64,000 bases of DNA from Planctomycetota bacterium (GTDB taxonomy: Bacteria; Planctomycetota; UBA1135; UBA2386), in the NCBI GenBank assembly GCA_016716265.1, contig JADJWQ010000006.1:806001-870000 (forward strand), in the 5' to 3' direction. How positions within the stretch are numbered: position 1 is the stretch's first letter; each line of letters starts with the position of its first letter. The position numbers and the translations under genes were made by a program. Positions 37,093 through 46,501 of the stretch are shown here, piece after piece. Under the pieces are notes generated by a model that was not told the DNA's origin, did no database searches, and saw only the letters and a list, made by a program, of their open reading frames with translations.

Positions 37093-39624
37093 CTACCGTC
37101 GCTCCAGGACCAATCCGTCGATCCCGAAGAAGGTGCCGGGGTCGGCCGCGCCCGGTGAGCGCGCGACGACCTCGACGCGCAGCCGCAGCGGCTCGTCGCC
37201 GACCTCCAGCTCGCCGCAGTCGAGCGGCGCCATCGGCGCGAGCGTCCGGCTGAACGTGTCGATCGCGTCAGCGACGGTGCGGCCCTGCAGCCAGATCCGC
37301 ACGGTGCCATAGTCGCCGCTCTGCGTCAGCACGAGCCGCGCGCGATAGCGGCCCGGACCGGGCGGCACCGCGCTCAGCTCGACGAAGTCACCGACGTCGC
37401 GTGCGCGCACCCACAGATGCCGGCCGCCGCTCCAGCGGCCGCGCAGCCCCTGGTCCTCGACCGCGAGATCGGGCGAACGGTCGACGACGGTCATCGCCTC
37501 GCCTTCCAGCATGCCCGGCACGACGACGTGACGCAGCGTGACCCAGACGTAGTCGAGGCCGAAGAAGCCGGGCTCGACGCATTGCAACGCGATGTGCGCG
37601 GCGGGACGCGACGTCGCCGGCAGCGACAACGGCACCGACAGGATGCGCGTCGCGTGGTCGCTCCGTGGCTCGAGCGACGCCGCACCGTCGTCGAGCGGGT
37701 GTCCGTCCACCGCCGCGCGCAGCGTCGCCGCGTCGGGGCGGTGCACGAGCACGAGCTGGGCGTCGTAGGCTCCCGGCTCCGCGAGCGGCAGGTCGAACTC
37801 GACCACGTCGCCCGTGCGCAGCTCGCCGCCGACGACGACGTGTCGCGTGGCGAGCGGCTCGGCGATGCGCGGCAGCGGCTCGCTCCCGACGCGCGGCGCG
37901 AGGTCCCAGCCGTCGTGCAGCGTGGCGCCACGCGCGCCACCGTCGGCGACCGGCTGGCGGACCGGCAGCGTCGGGAGCTGCAGGTCGGCCGGGGTCGGCG
38001 GCACGTGGTCGTCGAAGGCGCCGGGCCGCGCGTAGCAGTAGGCGATCCGCGCGTAGTCCACGCCGGCGAGCGGCCGGTGCGTATAGAGCTCCATCGCGAA
38101 GGCGAGGAAGCGCTCGAACGGCACGTCGTCGAGGATCTGGAAGCGGTAGTCGGCGACGAACCCGGAGGTGCCGGGCCCGGAGTCGAGCGGCTGCCCACAA
38201 TACGGGTGCGCGAACAGCCGCGGGCGGCTCCACGAGTAGTCGAAGTAGTCCTCCGAGCCGGTGCCGAGGATCGACGGCGCGACGTCGTCGTCGACGAACA
38301 CCTTCTCGTCGCCCTCGCCCCACCAGTTGCCGCCGGGCGTCGGAATGCCCGAAGGATTGACGACCATGCAGGCGACGCCGACCAGCCGCCCCGCGCCGCG
38401 CAGCATCACGTACGGCAGGTCGATCGGCCGCGCACCGCCGCCGGCGGTGATCCCGCGGTCGACGCGCCAGCGGGCGCGAAAGTGCAGCGCCTCCGGGCCG
38501 AAGTCCCAGGCCGCCTCGGTGCGCCGCAGCGCGATGCGCGACGCGCTGCCGGAGTGGTCCTCGAGCTCGATGCGGTAGCCGCGGCGGAACGGCATCGGAA
38601 ACCGGCAGGTCATCGTGCCGTCGCGGGCGACCGTCATCGGCAGCGACACGAACGGGTTGATGCCGGGCCCGGCGCCGAAGAAGTCGCCGAGCGGCGCCTC
38701 GACCTGCGGCCGCCGCGAGCCGTCGAACGCGATGCGCAGCAGCACGCCGCGCAGCGCGGCGTCCGGCGCGGGCGACTCGACGCGCGCCGTCAGCTCGACG
38801 AGCGCGCCCCCGGACGGTCCGGGGGCCTCGCCGGTCAGCTCGGCGCGGCCGTCCGCGGCCAGCTCGACGACGTCGTCGCGCACCGTACCATCGCGAATCG
38901 TCTCGTCGCGAACCGTGCCTTCGCGGCTGCCGCCGGCGGGCGATGCGAACCGCTCGGCCGCCGCGCGGACGTCGGCGTCGCAACGCGCGAGGTCGTCGAG
39001 CGTGAACGTCCGCACCGCGGTGCCCGGCGCGTATTGCCGGATCTGCACGTGGTAGAAGTGCAGGCCGCGGAGCTCGCCCTCCCAGGTGATCCGCAATGCA
39101 CTCGCGAACGGGATCGGCACGTGGTCCGCGTCCTCCTGCGTGAACGCGCGCAGCGGGTCGTCGGCGGCGCCGCCCGGCCGCAGCACGTGGCTGCGGCGCG
39201 CGAGGAACTCCGCAGCGCGGCCCTCGAACAGCGGCACGGCCGAGCCATCGAGATACACGCGCAGCGTGCCACCCATGCCGGCCGTCCAGGTCCGCACGAT
39301 CGCGCCCGGTCCCGCGTGCTCGCCGACGAGGTAGAGGCCGACACCGTCCGCACCGGGCGCACGCAGCACGGCCGCGAAGCCGGGCACCGGCTCGCTGCCG
39401 AAGCCGTCGGCATTGCCGAACCAATCCGGCGAATCCGCGCCGGCCAACGAGCGGCGGTCGGTACTCGACCACTGCACGTTGCGGTAGGCGGGGTCCGGCG
39501 ACCGCGCGAGGCGTGCGAGGTCGACCGCCTCGCGACACAGGCTGCCGAAGTCGACGGGCTCCCGCTGCGCGGCGACGGCCGGCGGGAACGCGGAGAGCAG
39601 GACGGCGATCGCCACGGCTCGCAT
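37093..39624 (-). CDS. Secreted GH172-family (DUF2961) glycoside hydrolase
   Basis: 843 residues with a signal peptide ending at VAAQ. The DUF2961 core has GNWWGEGDEKVFVDDD and ILGTGSEDYFDYSW. The two glutamates in GEGDEK and GSEDYF stand 21 residues apart, the spacing I recall for the catalytic pair of characterised GH172 enzymes, which act on fructofuranose or arabinofuranose linkages. Beta-sandwich modules lie N- and C-terminal to the core (PDAATLRAAVDGHPLDD, RIWLQGRTVADAIDTF). A 15-bp triplicated sequence encodes an RDxT-type spacer. With the GH106-type enzyme it points to breakdown of complex external glycans. Precise substrate unknown. Confidence 0.85.
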   Translation of the reverse strand: MRAVAIAVLLSAFPPAVAAQREPVDFGSLCREAVDLARLARSPDPAYRNVQWSSTDRRSLAGADSPDWFGNADGFGSEPVPGFAAVLRAPGADGVGLYLVGEHAGPGAIVRTWTAGMGGTLRVYLDGSAVPLFEGRAAEFLARRSHVLRPGGAADDPLRAFTQEDADHVPIPFASALRITWEGELRGLHFYHVQIRQYAPGTAVRTFTLDDLARCDADVRAAAERFASPAGGSREGTVRDETIRDGTVRDDVVELAADGRAELTGEAPGPSGGALVELTARVESPAPDAALRGVLLRIAFDGSRRPQVEAPLGDFFGAGPGINPFVSLPMTVARDGTMTCRFPMPFRRGYRIELEDHSGSASRIALRRTEAAWDFGPEALHFRARWRVDRGITAGGGARPIDLPYVMLRGAGRLVGVACMVVNPSGIPTPGGNWWGEGDEKVFVDDDVAPSILGTGSEDYFDYSWSRPRLFAHPYCGQPLDSGPGTSGFVADYRFQILDDVPFERFLAFAMELYTHRPLAGVDYARIAYCYARPGAFDDHVPPTPADLQLPTLPVRQPVADGGARGATLHDGWDLAPRVGSEPLPRIAEPLATRHVVVGGELRTGDVVEFDLPLAEPGAYDAQLVLVHRPDAATLRAAVDGHPLDDGAASLEPRSDHATRILSVPLSLPATSRPAAHIALQCVEPGFFGLDYVWVTLRHVVVPGMLEGEAMTVVDRSPDLAVEDQGLRGRWSGGRHLWVRARDVGDFVELSAVPPGPGRYRARLVLTQSGDYGTVRIWLQGRTVADAIDTFSRTLAPMAPLDCGELEVGDEPLRLRVEVVARSPGAADPGTFFGIDGLVLERR
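38876..38925 (-). repeat. Imperfect 15-bp repeat, three units, inside the GH172 gene
   Basis: Three 15-bp units beginning TCGCG on the plus strand (38876, 38891, 38906) plus a partial fourth encode GTVRD, ETIRD and GTVRD in a spacer. The length is in frame, so variation would alter only the linker. Confidence 0.75.
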
Positions 39625-39661
39625 GCCGCAAGGCTACGAGCCACGGCACGCGCGGCCAACG

Positions 39662-40585
39662 TCAGCTTCCGAGCACCAGCTCGAGCCCGGCCGAGAACGC
39701 GATGCTCGCCGACGCGCCGGCGTCGAACTGCAGCGCCTGGAACAGCACCGAGCCCCCGCACAGCGCCGGATCGCTCGGGATCGCGACCGGGAAGCTCGCG
39801 CCGCCGGCGGCGAGCTGCACCGTGAAGCTGGCGACCGGCTGCACGAGCAGCGCGCCGCCGAACGGCGTCGGCAGGCTGACCGCGACGAAGCCGGCGAGCA
39901 GCGCGGCCTGCGTCGGCTGCCCCGACGAGTTGCCGAGCAGCAGCGCGAAGTTCGAGCCGAGCACCGGCGGAGCGCTCGCCGCGAGGGTCGGGACGCCGTT
40001 GGTGCCGGGGTGGCCGGTGCCGTAGCTGCGCGACGCGGCGGCGACCCCGACGAAGGTCTCGAAGCCCAGGTCCCACACCGACAGCGAGCTCCGGTCGTTG
40101 AGCCACACCTGCCCGCGCGCATAGCCGCCGCCCGGCGCATCGCCCCACCACGCGTAGGTCTGCGTGCTCGGCTGCGCGCCCGACGACGCGCGGATCCCGA
40201 GCATCGTGCCGGCCGCGAAGCTCAGCGAGAACGGCGTCAGGTCGATCGCCAGCCGGCTCCGCGCCGCCGGCACCTGAGCCGGCTGCAGCGTGACGGTCGC
40301 GAGCGTCGCGCCGTTGGGCACGCCGGTCGGATCACAGGCGACGATGCGGATGTCGAGCGGGAACGACGGCGTGCCGCGGTGGTGGCCGATGCCGACCAGG
40401 TCGACCTGCACGAGCGGCCCGCTGATGCCGACGGTGAACGTCTGCGTCACGGTCTGGCTGGACGTCACCTCCAGGCCGTTGGAGTAGCCCGGGAGGTAGG
40501 ACTGGTCGAGGCAGCCGGTCTGCGCGGCTGCGGTCAGCGGGAGCAGGGCGACGAACGCGACGGCGCGCGACGAGCGGGCGAGCAT
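39662..40585 (-). CDS. Secreted protein with a planctomycete-type C-terminal module
   Basis: 307 residues. Signal peptide ends at TAAAQ. Residues about 25-195 are a beta-sandwich with choice-of-anchor character (SSQTVTQTFTVGISGPLVQV, WWGDAPGGGYARGQVWL). From about 205 follows the module SYGTGHPGTNGVPTLAAS with PPVLGSNFALLLGNSSG, ending in LLVQPVASFTVQLAAGG. I recall this tail in very many exported proteins of deep-branching planctomycetes; it is a useful lineage marker but its function is unknown. ATG 40585 opens the signal peptide. It runs in the same direction as the GH172 gene, 37 bases upstream of it. Confidence 0.78.
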   Translation of the reverse strand: MLARSSRAVAFVALLPLTAAAQTGCLDQSYLPGYSNGLEVTSSQTVTQTFTVGISGPLVQVDLVGIGHHRGTPSFPLDIRIVACDPTGVPNGATLATVTLQPAQVPAARSRLAIDLTPFSLSFAAGTMLGIRASSGAQPSTQTYAWWGDAPGGGYARGQVWLNDRSSLSVWDLGFETFVGVAAASRSYGTGHPGTNGVPTLAASAPPVLGSNFALLLGNSSGQPTQAALLAGFVAVSLPTPFGGALLVQPVASFTVQLAAGGASFPVAIPSDPALCGGSVLFQALQFDAGASASIAFSAGLELVLGS

Positions 40586-41408
40586 GGTGACCTCGGGGAC
40601 GAGACCGGGTGGCGGCCCCGAGTGTACGCGCAGGCCGCCTGCGCCACCCGTCCGCGGCGCGCCGGCAGCGCGCGGCCGCCGGCGCCGGCGCGCAGCCGGG
40701 TCTGCCTGCACGAGGCGATGACATCCCCATGCGGCTGGGCGTGCCCGACGACTCGCACGTCACGGCGACGGTCGCGATGCACGACCCACCCCTGCTGCGG
40801 CTCGGCGGTCTCGACCCGGGTCGCGAGACCGGCGTCGACCACTGCCTCCCCGCCCCACGTGGCTCTCCCCCGTGCCTCTCCCCAGCACCCCTTCGGGGGT
40901 CCACAGCGGCAGCGAGGTCTCGTCGAGATCGCCACGCGTCGGCAACCCGGTCCCGACCGGCACGCCGTCGAACGCCACGCAGGTCCGGAGAGCGGCGTGC
41001 TCACACGATTCGCGCGCGAGAGCGCCGGCCGCGCATTCGCGCGTGCGGCAGGCGTCGGACCGGCACGGCGATCCGACGTCGACGCGCGACATCGGGACGA
41101 GAGGCCGGGTCTCCTGCAATATCGCGGGTGCGAATGCCGAGCGCGACCCGGCACGCGGAGTGGATGTCGACGCGCAGGTCGGACGGTGCGGACCGCGTGC
41201 GTGCGGCGCCTGGCCATGCCGGGACCGCCGCGAGCGCACGCGGGCGGACACCGGCTCTCACGCGGGCAACGATGGGACCCGCCGATGTGCCGCGAGCACG
41301 ACGAGTGCGACCGCTTCGGACTCGCTCGAGGCGCGACGACGTGTCATTCCGATCGTCGCGCCGCGGCCCAGCAGCCGCGCGCGGATCGGAACCCGATCGC
41401 GTGGCGGC
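40586..41408. other. 823-base stretch with no recognisable gene
   Basis: Open frames exist on both strands but their translations are arginine/proline-rich and resemble nothing known. An inverted repeat with 10-bp arms (GCGCGCCGGC at 40657-40666, its complement at 40684-40693, 17-nt loop) lies near the start of the secreted-protein gene. No tRNA or riboswitch was recognised. Confidence 0.5.
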
Positions 41409-41750
41409 TCAGCCCCGGCGGCCTGCCTTGTAGGTGGCGTCGCCGAAGCCGAGGATCGGATAGAAGACGACTCCGAGCAGCGCGAGCCCGATACCGAAAC
41501 CGCTGTCCTTGCCGAATCGCCTCGCGACGTCGAACGAGACCATGAAGGCAACGACGACGTTGACGATGGGGATCAGCATCAGCAGCAGCCACCAGCCCGG
41601 CCGTCCCGCGACCTGCAGGAGCGCGTAGACGTTGTAGATCGGCACGATCGCCGCCCACCCGGGCTGACCGGCCTTCGCGAGGACCTTCCAGAACCCGGCG
41701 ATGGCGAGGACGGAGATGGCGAGAACGAGAACGGGGAACAGCAGTTCCAT
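41409..41750 (-). CDS. DUF5684-type small membrane protein
   Basis: 113 residues with three hydrophobic segments (about 4-22, 52-72 and 86-102). Conserved signs of the family are FWKVLAKAGQPGW, IVPIYNVY, GRPGWWLLLMLIP and LGFGDATY. These proteins often occur alone or fused to signal peptidase-like parts; the function is not known to me. A reasonable GAAAGGTC precedes the start. The gene is isolated between two stretches of more than 800 bases with no recognisable genes. Confidence 0.75.
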   Translation of the reverse strand: MELLFPVLVLAISVLAIAGFWKVLAKAGQPGWAAIVPIYNVYALLQVAGRPGWWLLLMLIPIVNVVVAFMVSFDVARRFGKDSGFGIGLALLGVVFYPILGFGDATYKAGRRG

Positions 41751-42597
41751 TCGGGACCTTTCAATGGCGAGCGATGACCAACAGAGGCGCGGTCTACCCC
41801 TCGGACCGGCCGCACTCGCCTGCGGTGTCGGAGTCTTCCGAGAATCCCGAGGCGCTGAATCCAGCGCTCCGCGCGCAGGCTTCCCTGCCCGTGGAGACCT
41901 CTGGTGCCCCGCGCGGCGGAGATCCTAGCGACCATCTCGCACGAACGCTCCCCCCTCCGCCCGCGCGCCGCCGGGAGCCGCACCCCTGGCCCGCACCGGC
42001 ACGCGCTCACCGCCCACCGCTGGCGGACACGAGGCGGCGTCCGACTCCGAGACGGGGTCGCTGTGCGACGCGGGACACGGCGTCGTGTGCCGTCCACCGA
42101 GTGCCTTGTCGCAGGAGCCGTTCCCGAACAACCGAGAGCTCCTGTATGCGCGGCCCGCGCTCGAGATGCTGCCGGCGACGGGCCCGTCGGTACCGACACT
42201 CACCGCACCCGACGTCCTGGCCCGGATGAACCACGCAATCCCGTCGCGAGGTTGCCCTGGTCGCGGGCTGCCGAGGAGTCGAGCCGGTTCCGCGCGCGAG
42301 TGGGTCCGGACGACCCATCGAGCGCGGGTCCGGTTCGACGACGACGCCAGCCAGCGCCTTGGGTGACCGCAGCAGGGAGTTCGTGGACCAGCCGGGCCAG
42401 CCGTACGCTCGGGTCGGACGAACACCGTCCGACCGGGCCGACGCGCGGCGCCGGGCGGCGCCTTCCGTCCCGCGGCGGCGGGACCGGCACACTGCAGACG
42501 GCGGCGCCGCGTCCGGGCGACGAGCGTCGGGAGCTGCGCACCAGGGTGTCGGCGCCCACCGCAGGCGCACTGCCCGCGACCCCGGCATGATGTGTCG
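41751..42597. other. 847-base stretch with no recognisable gene
   Basis: The longest gene-free interval in the window. All frames give low-complexity arginine, proline and alanine translations without start signals or homology that I can see. It may hold promoters, a decayed gene or a structured RNA, none of which I can demonstrate. Confidence 0.5.
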
Positions 42598-43761
42598 ATG
42601 CCCGGCATGCGAACGCCTCGCCGCCTCCCGATCGTCGTCCTTGCGGCGGCGACGTTCCTCGCCGTCGCCCCGGGGCAGGCCCCGCGGCTGCACGTCGTCG
42701 AGCTGTCCGGCACCCCGTACGAACGCGGCGAGCAGCACGGCGCCGCGCTGGAGCCGGAGATCGCCGCGATGCTCTCCGGGTGGCGCGCGGACGTGCGGAA
42801 GGCCAGCGGGCTCGACGCCGACGCGTTCGTCGAGCGCTTCCTCGCCGCGACCAGCTTCGACGAGGCCGCCCGACGCTACACGCCGGAGCTGCTCGACGAG
42901 GTGCGCGGCATCGCCGCCGGCGCCGGGCAGAGCTACGAGACGATGCTGTGCTACCAGCTGATCGACGAGCTGTGGGCGCAGTGCGGACTCGTCGCCGACA
43001 AGTGCTCGACCGTCGGCGTCGACCGCGACGGCGACACACCGGGCTTCGTCGCGCAGAATCTCGACCTGCCGCGGTGGATGCACGGCCACCCGACCGTGCT
43101 GCGGATCCGCGACCCGTCGCGGCACGGGTCGCACGGCGCGCTGGAGAGCCTCGTCGTCACGGTGCCGGGGCTCGTCGGCGCCAATGGCGTCAACAACCAC
43201 CGCGTCGCCGTCGGCGTCAATACGATCCTCTACCTGCGGCCGCGGCCGGACGGGCTGCCGGTCGCGTTCGTGGTGCGCGGGCTGCTCGCCCGCACCGACC
43301 ACGCCGACGCCCTCGCGTTCCTGCGCGAGGTGCCGCACGCGTCCGGCCAGGCCTACACGGTCGGCGGCCCCGACACCGCACCGTGCTTCGAGGCGTCGGC
43401 CGGCGGCGTCGTGCGATGGCAGCCGGCGGACCGCGACGGCTGGCGCTGGCACACCAACCAGCCGCTGGTCGGCGAAGACTGGTCACCGCAGTGGCGGGCT
43501 ACGGCCGCGGCCCGCGGCCTCCGCGTCGACCAGGTGCCCGCCTGCCCGCGCTACGACGCGCTCGATGCCGCGCTGCCGACGGGTGCGCGACCGACCGTCG
43601 AGCAGGTCGTGCGGGCACTGCAGGAGTCTGCCGCCGCACCGGTTTGCAACCAGCTGACGTTCGCGTGCATGGTGCTGTGGCTGGGCGAGCGCCCCGAGCT
43701 GCGCATCTGCGCCGGACGCCCGGACCGGCACGCGTTCCGCACCCTAACCTTCGGCGAGTGA
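42598..43761 (+). CDS. Secreted C45-type autoproteolytic acyltransferase/hydrolase
   Basis: 387 residues. A signal peptide (RRLPIVVLAAATFLAVAPGQ) precedes an N-terminal-nucleophile hydrolase of the acyl-CoA:6-aminopenicillanate acyltransferase type. C136 in ADKCSTVGVD is the expected self-cleavage site that becomes the N-terminal nucleophile. GTPYERGEQHGAAL opens the prodomain and NLDLPRW, VVTVPGLVGANGVNNHRVAV and the later beta strands fill the core. Members hydrolyse or transfer amides such as acyl-amino acids. A GTG six bases upstream (42592) is an alternative start. Export plus the catalytic Cys suggest periplasmic amide turnover; the substrate is unknown. Confidence 0.82.
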   Translation: MPGMRTPRRLPIVVLAAATFLAVAPGQAPRLHVVELSGTPYERGEQHGAALEPEIAAMLSGWRADVRKASGLDADAFVERFLAATSFDEAARRYTPELLDEVRGIAAGAGQSYETMLCYQLIDELWAQCGLVADKCSTVGVDRDGDTPGFVAQNLDLPRWMHGHPTVLRIRDPSRHGSHGALESLVVTVPGLVGANGVNNHRVAVGVNTILYLRPRPDGLPVAFVVRGLLARTDHADALAFLREVPHASGQAYTVGGPDTAPCFEASAGGVVRWQPADRDGWRWHTNQPLVGEDWSPQWRATAAARGLRVDQVPACPRYDALDAALPTGARPTVEQVVRALQESAAAPVCNQLTFACMVLWLGERPELRICAGRPDRHAFRTLTFGE

Positions 43762-43774
43762 CGATCGCTCGCCG
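43752..43774. terminator. Hairpin at the end of the acyltransferase gene
   Basis: CGGCGAG (43752-43758) and CTCGCCG (43768-43774) form a 7-bp stem with a 9-nt loop spanning the stop codon, between convergent genes. No T-tract. Confidence 0.35.
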
Positions 43775-43827
43775 GACTCGCGCTGCCGCTCGTGCCGCCC
43801 GACGCACACGGGTCGGTGGTCGGCCGG

Positions 43828-44835
43828 TCAGCGTCGGGCCAGGTCGCGACGGACCATGCGCAGCGCGACCGCGATCGCCACCACCACGCCGACGAACGCC
43901 ACCGCGAAGGCGACGAAGCCCTGCGAGGTGGCGGCCTCGGGCGTCGCCGCAGCCGGCGAGCCGGGACCGCTCCCGGGCCGGCTGCGGATGACCGACAGCA
44001 ACGCGATCTGCGCGACGACGGCGGTGCCGATCGGGGCGATCCGCCCCGGCGGGCGACCGGCCCACACCGGCAACCACAGCGCGGCATGCACGGCGCAGGC
44101 GATCGCGAGCGCGAGCTTGCACCCGGGCAGCCAGCCATCGCCGCCGGCCCGCACCGGCGAGTGCAGCCATTGCGCGGCGACGAGCGTCAGATACGACGCC
44201 GACTGGACCATCGCGACGTGCCGCCGCGTCGACGCGTGCTCCGCGCCCCGGAGTGCCGCGAGCAGCAGCAATGCGCTGACCTGCAGGCCGACGCCGAGCA
44301 TCACCAGCAGGCGCAGCGGCGCGTCGGGGTCGTGCACCGCCAGCGGACCCGCGGCGTAGATCGCCGCCCAGCGCTCGGGCGCGAGTGCCAGGAGCCGCAG
44401 CTCCGCCCAGCTCCAACCGGTGTACGCGAAGCAGGCGGTGGCGACCGCCGGCACCAGCAGACGACCTGCACGGCCCGTCGCGATCCGCCAGCGGGTCTTC
44501 TGTACGTAGAGCAGGTAGAAGCCGACGATCAGCGCCGGCAGGATCGCCATGAAGCGGTGCGACAGCAGCAGCGCAGCGGTGTAGAAGGCGTGGCCGTCGA
44601 GGACCTGCACGAACAGCAGGGGGCCGACCCCGAACGTGATCGCCAGGCCGAGCACGAACGGCAGCCGATCGCGCAGCACGTCGCCGACCGGGTCGAGCCC
44701 TTCGCGCGCGCGCCGCAGGAGCCCGAGCACCCCGTGCGCGGTGAGCCACAGGGTCGCGGCGAGCACGAACGACGCGCAGAACGCGTGCGCGACGAACGTC
44801 AGGTGGTACAGCGACCAGTAGACCGACGTGCTCAT
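43828..44835 (-). CDS. Membrane partner subunit of a bd-like oxidase
   Basis: 335 residues with about eight hydrophobic segments (for example FVLGLAITFGVGPLLFVQVL and LLLSHRFMAILPALIVGFYL) and histidines near membrane faces (LSHRFM, QWLHSP, VHAALW) that could hold heme. Its ATG overlaps the stop of the CydA-like gene as ATGA, and it is best read as the second subunit of the same complex, in place of CydB. It does not show recognisable CydB motifs. Location is the cytoplasmic membrane. Confidence 0.72.
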   Translation of the reverse strand: MSTSVYWSLYHLTFVAHAFCASFVLAATLWLTAHGVLGLLRRAREGLDPVGDVLRDRLPFVLGLAITFGVGPLLFVQVLDGHAFYTAALLLSHRFMAILPALIVGFYLLYVQKTRWRIATGRAGRLLVPAVATACFAYTGWSWAELRLLALAPERWAAIYAAGPLAVHDPDAPLRLLVMLGVGLQVSALLLLAALRGAEHASTRRHVAMVQSASYLTLVAAQWLHSPVRAGGDGWLPGCKLALAIACAVHAALWLPVWAGRPPGRIAPIGTAVVAQIALLSVIRSRPGSGPGSPAAATPEAATSQGFVAFAVAFVGVVVAIAVALRMVRRDLARR

Positions 44836-46235
44836 CGACCGCCCTTCCGCGCGTGCTCCGCAGCGTACGGTCCCGCCTCTTCGAGCCACGCCGCGATGCG
44901 TCGCTCGACCTCCGCAGGTGTCGCCGGCTCCCAACGGTCGGGCCGCCCGGCGCGCAGCCACAGCAGCCACTGGGTCAGTGCCTCGAGCTCGGCAGGCGTT
45001 CCGGCGAACGGCGGCATGAACGGTTTGGTGTGCTGCAGCTTCGCGATGTTCATGCGGATCTGATCGGGCATCCAGGATCCGGTCAGATGCAGCACCCCAT
45101 TGGCGCCGTCGATCGAGTGGCAGACGCGACACTGCGCACGGAACACCTTCGCACCCGTGCCGAGCTGAGCGGTCGGCGGTAGCTCGCCGCGCAGCGGGTA
45201 CGGATCGTCCGTCACGCAGCCGACCTCGCGCAGCCGCAGCACCGCGCCGGGCAGGATGGCGTTCGAATAGAGCACCTCGCGCACCGTGTACGGCTTGCGC
45301 GAGCCCTCGCGCACGAACTCGCCGGCGCCGGTCGCGACGAAGGCGAGCACCAGCAGCAGGATCACGGTCGCGCGATCCAGCGTCAGCCGGCGCCACAGCA
45401 CACCGACCACCGCGTACAGGCCGAGCAGCGTCGAGGCACCGACCGCGATCGCCAGGAACATCGTCATCGCCACGCTGCCGCCGAAGAGCCAGCCCCGGCT
45501 GTCCGCGGGCAGCACCGCCACGAACCACAGCCCGACCAGCGGCATCACGGCCATCGGCGCGAAGAACGGCGCGATGCGCCGCTGCAGGCCCCTGCGCTCC
45601 TCCGCGGTGAAGCCACCCACCAGATGCGAGACCAGCACCGCGACCAGCGCCGCGAGCGTCCACGCGACGAGCGTGCGGTAGACCAGCGACGGCCAGAAGC
45701 TCGGATTGAAGAAGCCGTCGACGACCGAGTGCGTCGCCAGCCACTCGCCGGGCGTCAGTTGCCAGCTCAGGATGCCGTCGATCAGGAACAGCGACAGCCA
45801 CGACGACACCGCATACATGGCGAGCAGCGTCGTGCGGGTGCGGTGCCCGAGCCGCGTGCGGTAGCGGAAGAACAGGTAGCCCGACACGACCTCGAGCAGG
45901 AAGCAGCACCACTCGGCCGCCCAGAGCCAATGGAACTCGTCGACCATCGTGCCGATGGTCGGCGCCGAGACCTGGATCGCGGTGAGCCACATGCCGACGC
46001 CGGTCAGGGCCCCGAACACGAACGACACCAGCACGAGGAACAGGAAGTAGCCGTCGAGGAAGCGCCGCGACAGCTCGTCGCCGCGACCCGCCCGGCGCTC
46101 CAGCCACAGGAGCAGCCCCCCCGCGCCGACCGCGAACTGCGCGACGAACACGTGCAGGATCCCGACCCCACCGATCACCATCCCGTGGATGGCCGGTCCG
46201 AACTCGGACATCGGGTAGTGGAGGATGTCCCTCAT
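44832..46235 (-). CDS. Cytochrome bd-like subunit I fused to a cytochrome c domain
   Basis: 467 residues. The first 330 resemble CydA: H28 in ILHVFVAQF corresponds to the high-spin heme ligand region, acidic residues lie in the AEWCCFLLE helix, and GEFVREGSRKPYTVREVL matches the GRQPW region. The quinol loop of classical CydA is absent. Residues 360-430 are a monoheme cytochrome c domain with C369-R-V-C372-H373 and a candidate distal Met407 (FMPPF). The protein thus joins a bd-type core to a c heme, as in non-canonical bd-superfamily members, and may take electrons from or pass them to periplasmic carriers rather than quinol. It is coupled by ATGA to the partner subunit. Confidence 0.82.
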   Translation of the reverse strand: MRDILHYPMSEFGPAIHGMVIGGVGILHVFVAQFAVGAGGLLLWLERRAGRGDELSRRFLDGYFLFLVLVSFVFGALTGVGMWLTAIQVSAPTIGTMVDEFHWLWAAEWCCFLLEVVSGYLFFRYRTRLGHRTRTTLLAMYAVSSWLSLFLIDGILSWQLTPGEWLATHSVVDGFFNPSFWPSLVYRTLVAWTLAALVAVLVSHLVGGFTAEERRGLQRRIAPFFAPMAVMPLVGLWFVAVLPADSRGWLFGGSVAMTMFLAIAVGASTLLGLYAVVGVLWRRLTLDRATVILLLVLAFVATGAGEFVREGSRKPYTVREVLYSNAILPGAVLRLREVGCVTDDPYPLRGELPPTAQLGTGAKVFRAQCRVCHSIDGANGVLHLTGSWMPDQIRMNIAKLQHTKPFMPPFAGTPAELEALTQWLLWLRAGRPDRWEPATPAEVERRIAAWLEEAGPYAAEHARKGGR

Positions 46236-46337
46236 CGCCGCGCACAACCGACCGCCGCGCTCGGGATTTCCCCGGCGAGCGGTTTCCGCGCCGCATGCGC
46301 CGTCGGCGGCCGCGCAGCTCCGATCGTCCTCGACCCG

Positions 46338-46352
46338 GGTCCGCTGCGGACC
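46338..46352. promoter_or_regulatory. Short palindrome in the oxidase promoter region
   Basis: GGTCCGC-T-GCGGACC is a near-perfect palindrome in the 266-base divergent gap upstream of the bd-like operon. It could be an operator; nothing else supports this. Confidence 0.25.
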
Positions 46353-46501
46353 GCGCCGGGTGCCCGCCCGGGTCCCACCTGCGTTCCGACGGCGCGCGCC
46401 CCTCGCACGTCGGTCGCCCACCAGCGCCGCGAGCCGAACCGGCCGTGCGCGGTTACGCTCGCCGCAGGGCGGCGTCCGGACAGCGACGACCGAGCGATGC
46501 G

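Noticed and set aside
40586..42597. tRNA or riboswitch in the gene-free stretches
   Set aside because: Scanned by eye for T-loop GGTTCGAxTCC and paired acceptor ends; only partial resemblances such as GGTTCGACGAC near 42330, without cloverleaf pairing.
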